Origin: an uncultured Duncaniella sp.
GTDB taxonomy: Bacteria > Bacteroidota > Bacteroidia > Bacteroidales > Muribaculaceae
DNA: 64,000 nucleotides
Reading direction: 5' to 3'
Assembly: GCA_910577255.1 (NCBI GenBank)
Contig: CAJTMH010000002.1
Location: forward strand, 62,001-126,000
The position numbers and the translations under genes were made by a program. Each line of letters opens with the position of its first letter. Position 1 is the first letter of the stretch. The notes under the pieces are model-generated. The model made no database searches and was not told the DNA's origin. It saw only the letters and a program-made list of their open reading frames with translations. Shown piece by piece: positions 38,498-46,669 of this stretch.

Positions 38498-40135
38498 CTA
38501 AATGGCGTCAAGGAAAGTGATGATCGCATCACGGTCAGCCTTGGGAAGCTGGCGGAACTGCTCAACGCTGTATCGTGCATCGCTCTGGGCAGAAACGCCA
38601 TGCCACATTATAGCTTCCATAGTGGTGCGGGCACGGCAGTCGTGGAGACGGTCGGCTCCATCCGAACCGGTGACGCGCTGATGCAGGCCGCGGGCCCAGA
38701 GAGGAGCTGTGCGGCACCATCCGGTGCGGATGTCATTTGTCATGCAAAGTTTATGCTGCACCATATCGGTGTAAGGCCATATCTTCTGATAGGGGTAGCG
38801 GGGTAGCTCATTGCCACGGAAGAACTTGGCAGGGTCACGAATCTCATCGGCGCCGGTGGTCCATGAAGGACGGTGGCAGTAGGCACATCCAATCTCCTCA
38901 AACTTCTCCTTGCCCTTGGCCACATCGGGGTTTTCGATATCGCGGACCGCGGGCACAGCCAAACCTCGGTGCCAGACCATAAGATCGGTGTACTCGTCAT
39001 CGGTCATCTCGGCAGGGAGAGTCTTACTGTTGAGATAAGTGAGAATACGTGTTTCCATATCCCCTTCCCACCATTCGGGATGCGACTTCTGCGGATCGAC
39101 TGTAGCGAGATATTCATCAAATCCGGCCTGCACATCAGGATCCTTGGCTGAGTATTTAGCCCATGTCCCGGCACCGTCGAGATAGTGGTAACGACGGTCA
39201 CTGCGGGTCACATTGGTAATGTTCCAGATGGCATTCGCACCGGCGGCATCCTGCAGAGGGCCTCGCGAGAGTGCATAGGTGAATCTGCGGGGATAAGTGG
39301 TGCCGTCACCCTGGAGGGAATTGGCATATTGACTCACCCAATTGCCCCCGGCAAAGAAAGCAGGGTTGAGGCCATTGGGGAGAAGGCCGTCCTGCTCCTC
39401 CTGACGATACTGAGCAAGGAGATCGGCATCATCGATAGCATCAAGCAATCCTGAGCCATAGATACCGATGGTGCTCTCGAGTTTTACCTCATAATTTTCG
39501 GGAAGCACATAGCCTTGATTGACCACATATATGGCGTCGGCAGGCATGGAGACCTCAGGATAAATCAGCTCATAGGTCTCTCCGTCAGGGAATGTGTTAT
39601 TCCAGTCATCAGTCTGGCTGAGCCATTTCACAGTTATCTTGTTCTCATCAACCGGGGCTTTGAACGGAGCCACGGCATGGCTCTGAGGCATTCCGGCAAG
39701 CCATGACACATAGGCATCAGTAGCAGGATTGTATACCACGAGCAGACAGCCGTTGCCAATCTCATCGGTATTGAACTTACCGGCCGGCACACGCTTGCCG
39801 TGGCTGTAGGCAGGATGACAATGGATGCATGATGTGCGGATGTAGGCTGGACCGAGACCGCTGCGCACACCTGAGGCATTTGACATGAACGGCTTCTCGA
39901 AAAGAGCCTCGCCGTTCTTGAACTGCTGATACATACCTGCGTTCTCCACTGCCGGAGTGGGCTGCTCAAGGGCATTTGAGGTTGCAAGATAGGCTGTGCC
40001 AAGCTCTCCACCGGCATAGTACCATTCGGGCATATCCTCAGGGACTGGCACATCTACTATTTTATCGTCATGACATGACGTCGCACTAAGCAACGCCATG
40101 CCACAGACGAGTATGGAAATCGGTTTATTTACCAT
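38498..40135 (-). CDS. Di-haem oxidoreductase/peroxidase-like lipoprotein (DUF1111 type)
   Basis: A 545-residue lipoprotein (lipid Cys21 in SATSC, followed by HDDKIVD, an acidic surface-export-like stretch). It carries two c-type haem sites, CIHCH at 103-107 and CAYCH at 417-421, as in the putative thiol oxidoreductase/di-haem peroxidase family. In other bacteria this family is found beside imelysin-type iron proteins, as it is here (47 bases after the imelysin gene), and a redox role in iron uptake is inferred. Maturation would need the ResB-CcsA protein encoded next. Confidence 0.9.
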   Translation of the reverse strand: MVNKPISILVCGMALLSATSCHDDKIVDVPVPEDMPEWYYAGGELGTAYLATSNALEQPTPAVENAGMYQQFKNGEALFEKPFMSNASGVRSGLGPAYIRTSCIHCHPAYSHGKRVPAGKFNTDEIGNGCLLVVYNPATDAYVSWLAGMPQSHAVAPFKAPVDENKITVKWLSQTDDWNNTFPDGETYELIYPEVSMPADAIYVVNQGYVLPENYEVKLESTIGIYGSGLLDAIDDADLLAQYRQEEQDGLLPNGLNPAFFAGGNWVSQYANSLQGDGTTYPRRFTYALSRGPLQDAAGANAIWNITNVTRSDRRYHYLDGAGTWAKYSAKDPDVQAGFDEYLATVDPQKSHPEWWEGDMETRILTYLNSKTLPAEMTDDEYTDLMVWHRGLAVPAVRDIENPDVAKGKEKFEEIGCAYCHRPSWTTGADEIRDPAKFFRGNELPRYPYQKIWPYTDMVQHKLCMTNDIRTGWCRTAPLWARGLHQRVTGSDGADRLHDCRARTTMEAIMWHGVSAQSDARYSVEQFRQLPKADRDAIITFLDAI

Positions 40136-40182
40136 ACGCGTGAATTATTTTTTATATGTAAGTAAGTTGTTAGTTTTCATCC

Positions 40183-41346
40183 TTATTTCAGAATCTCCTG
40201 ATATGCTTCCTGGAGAGTATCCACGAGGTCGGTGCCTACCACTTTTACTGCATTGGTAGCGGCAGCTCCGGTAGCGTTTTTAGCAAACGGTTCGGGGATA
40301 GCGCTGATAGCGGTGATGGCATCCTCGATAGCCTTGCGCACCTTAGCGTCGAGAGTGGGATTGACACTCTTGATATAGTCAGAGATTGATGCGTCACCTG
40401 CCTGTGCGCCGCAGTAGGAATTCTGGATTGATTTGATGTTGTCGACAAAGTCCTCTATCGAATTGAGGCTGTAAGGCGACTCGATGTAGTTGCGGTCCTC
40501 AAGAGAAGCGCTCGAATTGGGACGACCGATCTTAGTGTTGCCCACCTCATCGGCGATATCCATGCAACCCTGCAGAATCTCCTCGGCCACAGCCTGATAT
40601 GTCTTGTAGATAGAACCGGCACGGCCAGCATTAATCATCATGTCGCCATAATTTTTATCCTTGTCGAGGTCGGCTTCCTCCAGAATGTCACGTTTAGCAG
40701 CCGACACATTGTCAGTACCGGCCCAACAAGCTTCAAGGCATACACACTGGTTGCGCAGATCCTCAGCCACCATAACGAGATATTTCAGCTCCTCTGGAGT
40801 ATAGTTGAGGGAGTGGATGCTTGAAGTCTCGCCATCGGCAGAAAGTTCGAAAAGCATATACTCGATAGAGTGGAAACCCAGCAGACCGTAACCGAAATTA
40901 TTGTCGATTGAGTAATCAGCACCCTTGCGGATTTCGGCGAGCAGACGGTCCATAGCCACCTTGTCAAGAGGCCATGAGTCGATATGCGGATCGATATTGT
41001 AGTCAGCGGCAGGCCCGAAAAGAAATGCCTCGGAAAGCTCCCAATATTTACGAGAAGTCTTCCACGCGTCAGCGGCAGCCTTTACATCGGCAGTCTGGAG
41101 AGTTCCGGCTGCATGTTTTGCCTCGATTGTCTCGCAGAGATCAAAAAGCTCAACCGCGGCATCGGCCATACCCTTGTAGGTAGGGAGTACGGTGTGATTT
41201 ATATAGTCCACAGCGGCATCTTGAATGGCACTTTCTTTGGGTGAGAGGTCATCAAGGAGCACATCGTCCTTGTTGTCGTCAGAACAACCTACAGTTGCCA
41301 TCCCCAATGTAAGAGCGGGGATGAGAAGTGAAAATAGCTTTTTCAT
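40183..41346 (-). CDS. Imelysin-family (insulin-cleaving metalloproteinase/IrpA-like) lipoprotein
   Basis: Imelysin proteins bind iron or haem at the cell surface or in the periplasm. The 387-residue protein has lipid Cys21 in TVGC followed by SDDNKDD, a strongly acidic signal expected to send it to the cell surface. The family motif G-x-H-x-x-E is intact at 157-162 (GFHSIE), and LFGPAADY and PHIDSWPLD are typical of the all-helical fold. It lies between the porin gene (60-base gap) and the di-haem protein gene, supporting an iron uptake role (inference). Confidence 0.92.
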   Translation of the reverse strand: MKKLFSLLIPALTLGMATVGCSDDNKDDVLLDDLSPKESAIQDAAVDYINHTVLPTYKGMADAAVELFDLCETIEAKHAAGTLQTADVKAAADAWKTSRKYWELSEAFLFGPAADYNIDPHIDSWPLDKVAMDRLLAEIRKGADYSIDNNFGYGLLGFHSIEYMLFELSADGETSSIHSLNYTPEELKYLVMVAEDLRNQCVCLEACWAGTDNVSAAKRDILEEADLDKDKNYGDMMINAGRAGSIYKTYQAVAEEILQGCMDIADEVGNTKIGRPNSSASLEDRNYIESPYSLNSIEDFVDNIKSIQNSYCGAQAGDASISDYIKSVNPTLDAKVRKAIEDAITAISAIPEPFAKNATGAAATNAVKVVGTDLVDTLQEAYQEILK

Positions 41347-41406
41347 TGTGTTTGTGATATGTACTTGGGGTTAATTTATTTCAATAATACGAGGAGAGAA
41401 GGAGAA

Positions 41407-42693
41407 TCAGAGGAACCAGCCTGAATAAGCAATACCGATTGAGATGGAAGGCTCATTGTTGTATTTTTTGTCGAGGAGCCCTATGGCATACTCACCCTTC
41501 ACCACGATGTCGCGGATAGGATAGTAGTTGACACCCACAGCCACACGCTGGCGGCCACACCAGTCATCCTTTGTGTCACGCTCCATCTTGTACATCGAGT
41601 CGTAGTAGTCGTAACGGCCGAATAGATAGAACTTCTGTCTTGATGCCGAAAGACGCGGACTGAGGCTGAAGAAGTCATAACCGGCTTCCACACCGCTGGC
41701 AATCACGTCGGAGGCCACTTTCTGACGCTTGGATGGAGATTTGTTCGACATCCTGATGTTGAAGTCAGAGATATGCCATGAATCGGAAAGATGTCCGTAG
41801 TCAAAGTGACCTCTAGCTATGAAATTGTGCGCGTTATAGCAGAAATCAAATGTACCGATGGTCACTGTGCCATGTATGCCGTCATTTTTAGGATTGCTTG
41901 TGGTGGCAAGGGTGTTGCGGAAACTGTCGCCTATATATCCAGCCAACGACAGGCGGAGTCCGGGGATGGAAGTATTGTCCACACGCACAGCTCCGGCATA
42001 GTTATTAGCAATCTTGAACTCATAGGGTGATGCCGAGCCATCATGAATCCATGTTTTGTTGCCGAAACGTTCGCTGTCGAGACCTGGGAGGAACATTGCC
42101 TCATAGCGCCAGTCGCCGGCCTGTCCCCAGACGCTCACTCCAATCTCGTGCCATGTACACGGCATGATTGTGTTCTCACCCTCTGGTCGGTAAACGCCGA
42201 AGAACTCCGTGGGGAGATGGTGGGCATTAGTCTGTCCCATACCGGCACGCACGTTGAGCTGTGGCATGAACGATTTCTGAATCCAGAATTGCTCAAGAGC
42301 CACTTCACCGCCACGCTCTATCTCGCTTTCGTATTCGCCACCCTCTTCATCTTCAATCTCTATGGCTGATTCTGTTCCACCATGCTCAAACTCTATCTCC
42401 GAGCCCATTGACCAGCCTTTGCCGAAATCATAGCCGAGGAAAATCACCACATGAGGCAAATCAAAGCGTCCGTGGCTCTCATTTTTATAACCTGAGGGGT
42501 CTGTGTAGCGTAAATAGTTGTCGCTGAAGAAATTTTTAGTCATCACGGCCTCACCATAACCGCCAAGTGAAAGCCGTTTTTTCTTTACATGCTGTGTGGT
42601 GTCTGCAACCTCCGGATGGCCGAATGCCGGCATCGCTGCCACTGACGACAGAACCGCAATCGCACCGACAAGGAATTTTCTCATTGATATCAT
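41407..42693 (-). CDS. Outer-membrane beta-barrel porin-like protein
   Basis: A 428-residue protein with a signal peptide (cleavage about 25-26, AFG/HPE). An in-frame ATG three codons downstream (42684) is an alternative start. The mature part shows alternating strands typical of O/P-type porins (LSLGGYGEAVM, HVVIFLGYDFG, WSMGSEIEFEHGG), ends in aromatic residues (ISIGIAYSGWFL), and has an acidic loop EIEDEEGGEYESEIE that could attract cations. It is the first gene of the imelysin cluster, so it may be the pore for the ligand handled by the downstream lipoproteins. The transported compound is unknown. Confidence 0.85.
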   Translation of the reverse strand: MISMRKFLVGAIAVLSSVAAMPAFGHPEVADTTQHVKKKRLSLGGYGEAVMTKNFFSDNYLRYTDPSGYKNESHGRFDLPHVVIFLGYDFGKGWSMGSEIEFEHGGTESAIEIEDEEGGEYESEIERGGEVALEQFWIQKSFMPQLNVRAGMGQTNAHHLPTEFFGVYRPEGENTIMPCTWHEIGVSVWGQAGDWRYEAMFLPGLDSERFGNKTWIHDGSASPYEFKIANNYAGAVRVDNTSIPGLRLSLAGYIGDSFRNTLATTSNPKNDGIHGTVTIGTFDFCYNAHNFIARGHFDYGHLSDSWHISDFNIRMSNKSPSKRQKVASDVIASGVEAGYDFFSLSPRLSASRQKFYLFGRYDYYDSMYKMERDTKDDWCGRQRVAVGVNYYPIRDIVVKGEYAIGLLDKKYNNEPSISIGIAYSGWFL

Positions 42694-42732
42694 CTGTAAG
42701 AATTGATTGGTTTTTCGCTATTTTAATAGGTG

Positions 42733-42763
42733 CAAAATTACAGCCGTCATCCACTCTTCACAA
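42733..42763 (-). promoter_or_regulatory. Promoter of the porin-imelysin cluster
   Basis: Minus-strand TTG (42763-42761), a 20-base spacer and TAATTTTG (42740-42733). Transcription should start near 42727, about 33 bases before the porin ATG. No clear operator dyad was seen nearby. Confidence 0.75.
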
Positions 42764-42946
42764 TCCCTAAAAATTAGTAATTCCACATCAATCCCCACCC
42801 CTCATAGCACAAAATAAGACTAAATATACTTAAAAATAATTATGGTAAAATCGGATTATAACACTACGCACCCATTCACGGAATAGCGCTTATGCAAAGA
42901 ATCGTGCCGGTTGGCCACCGTGATCTCACATCTCTGACATTAAGAA

Positions 42947-42978
42947 ACGGATTCCCATAATCACTTGTGGGAATCCGT
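42947..42978 (-). terminator. Terminator after the M56/TonB gene
   Basis: ACGGATTCCCA (42947-42957) pairs perfectly with TGGGAATCCGT (42968-42978); on the minus strand it is followed by TTTCTTA. Confidence 0.72.
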
Positions 42979-43041
42979 CTATAAAAAAGCTGTCTATTTA
43001 TATCTCAGTTTCGTTTAACGGCTATTTCAGCCGAGTCAAAA

Positions 43042-44370
43042 CTATTTTGAGGTATCTGTCTTCGTGTCGTAGTCGGGAATTTTGAACGCGATGGGGAGTG
43101 AGTACCAAACAGCGACATTCTCTCCTCCAACCTTTCCGGGGATGAAACGAGCCATACCACGTACCACTCTGATGGCTTCCTCATCAAGAGAGGGTGCCAC
43201 ACCCTTCACGATATTCACGTCGCCGATCTCACCGGTCTTCGTAACCACAAATTGCACCACTACCTTACCCTCGATGTTCTCTTTCATTGCTTCTTCGGGA
43301 TATTTGACATTTTGATACAAATATTCCATCATGGCCTGAGGTCCGCCGGGGTACTGAGGCGCAACCTCAGCTGTTGAGTAGACATTTCCATCAGAAGCTG
43401 CGCCGTCAGCCGGAGCCACGGATTGCACATCTGCAGGTTTTTCACTAACTTTGCCGATGGTAACACTTGCCGATGAAGCCGAGTCAAGCACAGAGGCCAC
43501 AAGAGGCAGATCAGTTACCGCGAGTGCCGCAACCAATGCGGGCACCAGGACGAGACCGCGAATACGACGGCTCGACGATGTTTTTGAATTGTACATCATG
43601 GTGATACGTTTTTTAAGTTTACTATGATTCAGGCTGTTGGCAAGTGACGGGAATCTCGCGCCGACAGCCTTTTTTATTAACAACATCTGATACTCCCTCG
43701 GAGCCACGCCCGACTCTATCACAGCACTGTCGGCCTGATACTCATGGACGGCCTTAAGCTCCTCACGCATAAGCCACGCGGCGGGATTGTACCACATAAA
43801 TATTCCTACTATCTGGGCCACAAGGAGGTCCACCCAATGGCAGAGGCGTAGATGCTGGAGTTCATGCACAGAAATCATCTCTCCACTTTCCTCCCAGTCG
43901 GTTCTTGACATCACGATGTAACGGCACCAGCTGAAAGGAGCTATTCCTTTGTCGTCGATAATGACCACACTATACCTGCCTAAACTCCTTTTCTCTCCAC
44001 CTGATATTATTCTGGCGAGCTTTACAGCTATGGCCAAAGTGCTTGCTGAGGCCACCGCAATCCCTGCCAGATAAATCCACAGCAGCACAACCATGACCGA
44101 CGGTAACGAAGAGGGTCCGTCATCGGCCACCGCCATTCTGACTTCGCCGATTTCGACTCCGCCAATGCCGGCTCCGGGCAGATGGCCGAAAGAGACAACG
44201 AGGCCCGACAACGGAAGAGCCAGAAGAGCCACCGCATAAATCATCCAGAGAGCCACGCGGTTGTAGCGGTGCTGATTCTCACCGGAGAGTATCCACTTGT
44301 AAGCCAGATAAAGCACCACAAGAAGAATACCTGAATATAGTGAATAAGCAAATAATACGCCCATCTTCAT
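43042..44370 (-). CDS. BlaR1-like M56 membrane peptidase with TonB C-terminal domain
   Basis: A likely signalling protease that inactivates the BlaI-type repressor encoded upstream. The 442-residue protein has membrane helices near 5-25, 38-58, 90-118 and 275-295, and the M56 zinc motif His169-Glu170-x-x-His173 (HELQH) with EYQADSAVIESG after it. The C-terminal ~90 residues (PQYPGGPQAMMEYLYQNV, VVVQFVVTKTGEIGDV) are a TonB C-terminal domain, not the penicillin-binding sensor of BlaR1. The stimulus is therefore unlikely to be a simple beta-lactam, though that is inference. It starts 25 bases after the blaI-like gene. Confidence 0.9.
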   Translation of the reverse strand: MKMGVLFAYSLYSGILLVVLYLAYKWILSGENQHRYNRVALWMIYAVALLALPLSGLVVSFGHLPGAGIGGVEIGEVRMAVADDGPSSLPSVMVVLLWIYLAGIAVASASTLAIAVKLARIISGGEKRSLGRYSVVIIDDKGIAPFSWCRYIVMSRTDWEESGEMISVHELQHLRLCHWVDLLVAQIVGIFMWYNPAAWLMREELKAVHEYQADSAVIESGVAPREYQMLLIKKAVGARFPSLANSLNHSKLKKRITMMYNSKTSSSRRIRGLVLVPALVAALAVTDLPLVASVLDSASSASVTIGKVSEKPADVQSVAPADGAASDGNVYSTAEVAPQYPGGPQAMMEYLYQNVKYPEEAMKENIEGKVVVQFVVTKTGEIGDVNIVKGVAPSLDEEAIRVVRGMARFIPGKVGGENVAVWYSLPIAFKIPDYDTKTDTSK

Positions 44371-44395
44371 ATAAAATTTATTTGTGTTCGTTGAC

Positions 44396-44785
44396 TTAGG
44401 ATTTCGTATTTTTACTCTCTATGATGTCAATGATTTCCTTAAGCTCATCAACCGAGATTTTCTCCTCCTCAACCAAAGCCGAGACCGCGTTCTTATAAGA
44501 GTTATTGAAATAGTCGCTCACTACCTGAGCCAGGGACCTCTTCCTGAAGTCCTCCTTGCGTGATACAGCATAATAACGATGGGATGTCCCGATGACTTCA
44601 TGACTCACATGGCCTTTCTCCTCAAGTATACGGATAATGGTTGAAACCGTGTTGAAATGAGGTTTAGGCTCCGGATAGATGTCTACCATCTCCCGGACAA
44701 ACATTGGTCCGTTTTCCCAAAGCATCTGCATGAGGACCCGCTCCTTGTCCGTAAGTGCCTGTTGTGGTTTTCGTCCTGCTTTCAT
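44396..44785 (-). CDS. BlaI/MecI-family transcriptional repressor
   Basis: A 129-residue winged-helix repressor: LTDKERVLMQMLWENGP, then the recognition region HFNTVSTIIRILEEKG and the wing HEVIGTSHRYYAV, with a helical dimerisation tail. Family members dimerise on dyads and are destroyed by their M56 partner, whose gene follows directly. Three similar dyads surround its own promoter, pointing to autoregulation of the pair. No beta-lactamase gene is adjacent. Confidence 0.93.
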   Translation of the reverse strand: MKAGRKPQQALTDKERVLMQMLWENGPMFVREMVDIYPEPKPHFNTVSTIIRILEEKGHVSHEVIGTSHRYYAVSRKEDFRKRSLAQVVSDYFNNSYKNAVSALVEEEKISVDELKEIIDIIESKNTKS

Positions 44786-44786
44786 A

Positions 44787-44854
44787 AACTAATATTTTAG
44801 TTGACACCGCAAATGTATAACTAATTTTTAAGTTACGCAACTAAATTATTAGTG
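44787..44854. promoter_or_regulatory. Three BlaI-type operator dyads
   Basis: Three 16-base near-palindromes: AACTAATATTTTAGTT (44787-44802), AACTAATTTTTAAGTT (44819-44834) and AACTAAATTATTAGTG (44839-44854). They cover the leader, the spacer between the -33 and -7 boxes, and the -33 box, so occupancy would block RNA polymerase. That they bind the adjacent repressor is inferred from position and symmetry. Confidence 0.75.
44810..44840 (-). promoter_or_regulatory. Promoter of the blaI-M56 pair
   Basis: Minus-strand TTG (44840-44838), a 20-base spacer and TACATTTG (44817-44810). The predicted transcription start is near 44803, giving an 18-base leader that coincides with operator 1. Confidence 0.75.
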
Positions 44855-45000
44855 ACAGTAGTTAATATTTGTTAAACACCACGTTTTTCCTATGAATCTC
44901 TTTTGCCAACACAACCACGGAAGCCGATTTAATAACTGGAATCATCACTTGCAATATTCATATTATCAACCTGTTCCATAACCGAAACCATACAACGAAA

Positions 45001-45028
45001 GCGGCCCGAACCTTATGGTCCGGGCCGC
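45001..45028 (-). terminator. GC-rich terminator-like hairpin after ompA
   Basis: GCGGCCCGAACC (45001-45012) pairs with GGTCCGGGCCGC (45017-45028) with one mismatch and a TTAT loop. The minus-strand tail (TTTCGTTGT) is only moderately T-rich. Confidence 0.6.
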
Positions 45029-45062
45029 AGATGGCTTGTTATATCAACTTGTGATAGTCTGA

Positions 45063-46268
45063 TTATTTAGCCTTCTCGATAGTGACAGCGCGGTCGAGAG
45101 AAACGAACTTCTCGCCCATGTCATTGAGGTTACCGTTGTTAACGGTTACGTCAAGCTGAGAAGCGTTAACACCGTTGCGGAGAAGAACTTTTTCCACGCC
45201 GTTAGCACGAGCGTGACGAAGACGGTCGTTGATCTGATCAGTACCGGTGTAGTTGTCAGCCCAACCTGTTACAACATACTTCTGGTCGGGGTTCTGCTTC
45301 ATGATTTCAGATACAGCACCGAGCACCTTGTTGTCAACGCGAGAGATGCGTGAGCTGCCGATGGTGTAGTAGATAGTGCAGAGAGGGCCTTCGTTAACTT
45401 CAACCTTTTCAACAGGACGGTTGAGGCAGTCGCGGAGCTGGTTTTCGAGGTCAGCGATGCGAGCGTTAGATGCCTGAAGACGAGCTTCGATAGCGTCGCA
45501 GTTGGGGATTTCGGGGATAACAGGAACGATAGGAGCATTCCAGGTAGCCTTGTTGAAGTTGTAAGTAAGACCGAGGTAAGCCTGGAGGTCGATATCCATA
45601 GGCTGAACAGCCTTAGCCTTTTCGTTGTCAGTAACGAGGACACCACGAACGTCAACGTAGATGCTGAAGTTCTTAGTGATGGCGAAGTTGTTGATAAGAC
45701 CTACATGACCGGTGAGGTTCTTGTTGTGACCGTTCTTCCAACCGTCGCGAGTACCGTCGTTGTTCCATCCGGGAACAGTCTGGTAGAAGTTAAAGCCGGC
45801 ACCAGCATAGAGGATACCGTTGTAAACACGACCGGGACGATAGCCACACCACCAGTTGGTGAGGTTCAACATAGCGTCGAGGTTAACGCCGAACTCGTTA
45901 CGCTTGTAGCAAGCATAGTCGTCCTTGCAGTGGCCATGATAGCCTACGCCGTAACCGTTGTCGCTGAGAGTCTTGAGCTGAGTGTAGTTACCACCGGCAC
46001 GAAGACCAACCAGGGGAGAGAACCACTTACCTACCCAGAAACCAGCATTGGGAGAGAAACGCTTGAAGAATGAGCGCTCTGAGTTGTTGTTGTCAAAGTA
46101 GTAGTTACCACCACCTTCGATAGAGATAAACCAGTTATCATCAAAGTTGTTGAAAATATATCCCTGACCGGGATCCTCAACATAATTAATTTCTTGGGTG
46201 CTCTGAGCCATTGCGCTTTGACCCATGAAAAGAGCAGCTACCAAGCCAAGGATAGTACTTTTTTTCAT
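45063..46268 (-). CDS. Major OmpA-family outer membrane protein
   Basis: Links outer membrane and peptidoglycan. The 401-residue protein has a signal peptide cut after AMA (about 21), an N-terminal beta-barrel (about 30-245: WFISIEGGGNYYF, FGVNLDAMLNLTNWW, MDIDLQAYLGLTYNF), a proline hinge (PIVPVIPEIP), a short coiled coil (IEARLQASNARIADLENQL) and a C-terminal OmpA domain (about 300-401: VVTGWADNYTG, NDRLRHARANGVEKVLL). Regular codon choice and a long leader with its own promoter suggest high expression. Confidence 0.93.
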   Translation of the reverse strand: MKKSTILGLVAALFMGQSAMAQSTQEINYVEDPGQGYIFNNFDDNWFISIEGGGNYYFDNNNSERSFFKRFSPNAGFWVGKWFSPLVGLRAGGNYTQLKTLSDNGYGVGYHGHCKDDYACYKRNEFGVNLDAMLNLTNWWCGYRPGRVYNGILYAGAGFNFYQTVPGWNNDGTRDGWKNGHNKNLTGHVGLINNFAITKNFSIYVDVRGVLVTDNEKAKAVQPMDIDLQAYLGLTYNFNKATWNAPIVPVIPEIPNCDAIEARLQASNARIADLENQLRDCLNRPVEKVEVNEGPLCTIYYTIGSSRISRVDNKVLGAVSEIMKQNPDQKYVVTGWADNYTGTDQINDRLRHARANGVEKVLLRNGVNASQLDVTVNNGNLNDMGEKFVSLDRAVTIEKAK

Positions 46269-46669
46269 AATAATTTAAATTATTGTAAAATAGTTGAAAT
46301 TTGTTTTCCTAATGATAGGTTAATTATATCAAAAAAATTTACGATATTTCTAATCTAAAAATAGTTGCATCGGACTGCAAGAAACGTTGTCCCCACAACG
46401 AGGGCGACATACTCAGGCCCGAAAATTATTGCCAAAGGTATAACATTTTTTTCATATAATCTAAATTTAGTCAAAAAAATCTTTAATAAACGCTAATTTT
46501 GCGCCTTTTTGGCCAATTTATTGGGCGTTTTGGTAGAATTTACGCATGTCAAACAATACTATAGGTCGAAATATCCTATCTCATATATTAATATGTATAT
46601 ATAAAACAGTGCGCCAACCTCATGATGAAAGGTGGCGCACTGCCTAATGCGGGAATATAGAATCAGTCT
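46269..46669. other. 401-base region: ompA leader and tkt terminator
   Basis: From the left: an A/T-rich ompA leader with one stable hairpin, CGTTGT (46385-46390)/ACAACG (46395-46400) with a CCCC loop; a TACCTTTG -7 box (minus, 46440-46433) that would give a leader of about 158 bases; about 160 A/T-rich bases with nothing recognisable; and the tkt terminator. The ompA -33 element is not clear. Confidence 0.55.
46607..46642 (-). terminator. Terminator of transketolase
   Basis: CAGTGCGCCA (46607-46616) pairs with TGGCGCACTG (46633-46642); on the minus strand it is followed by TTTTATATATA. Confidence 0.78.

Larger units (their letters stand above)
42694..43041. other. 348-base intergenic region
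   Basis: Holds the porin promoter at its left end and the terminator of the M56 gene at 42947-42978. The stretch from about 42770 to 42900 is A/T-rich, and I see no gene, repeat or convincing RNA fold in it. Confidence 0.6.

Noticed and set aside
42770..42900. A regulatory RNA or operator in the A/T-rich part upstream of the porin promoter
   Set aside because: No stable fold, dyad or repeated motif could be found there by eye.
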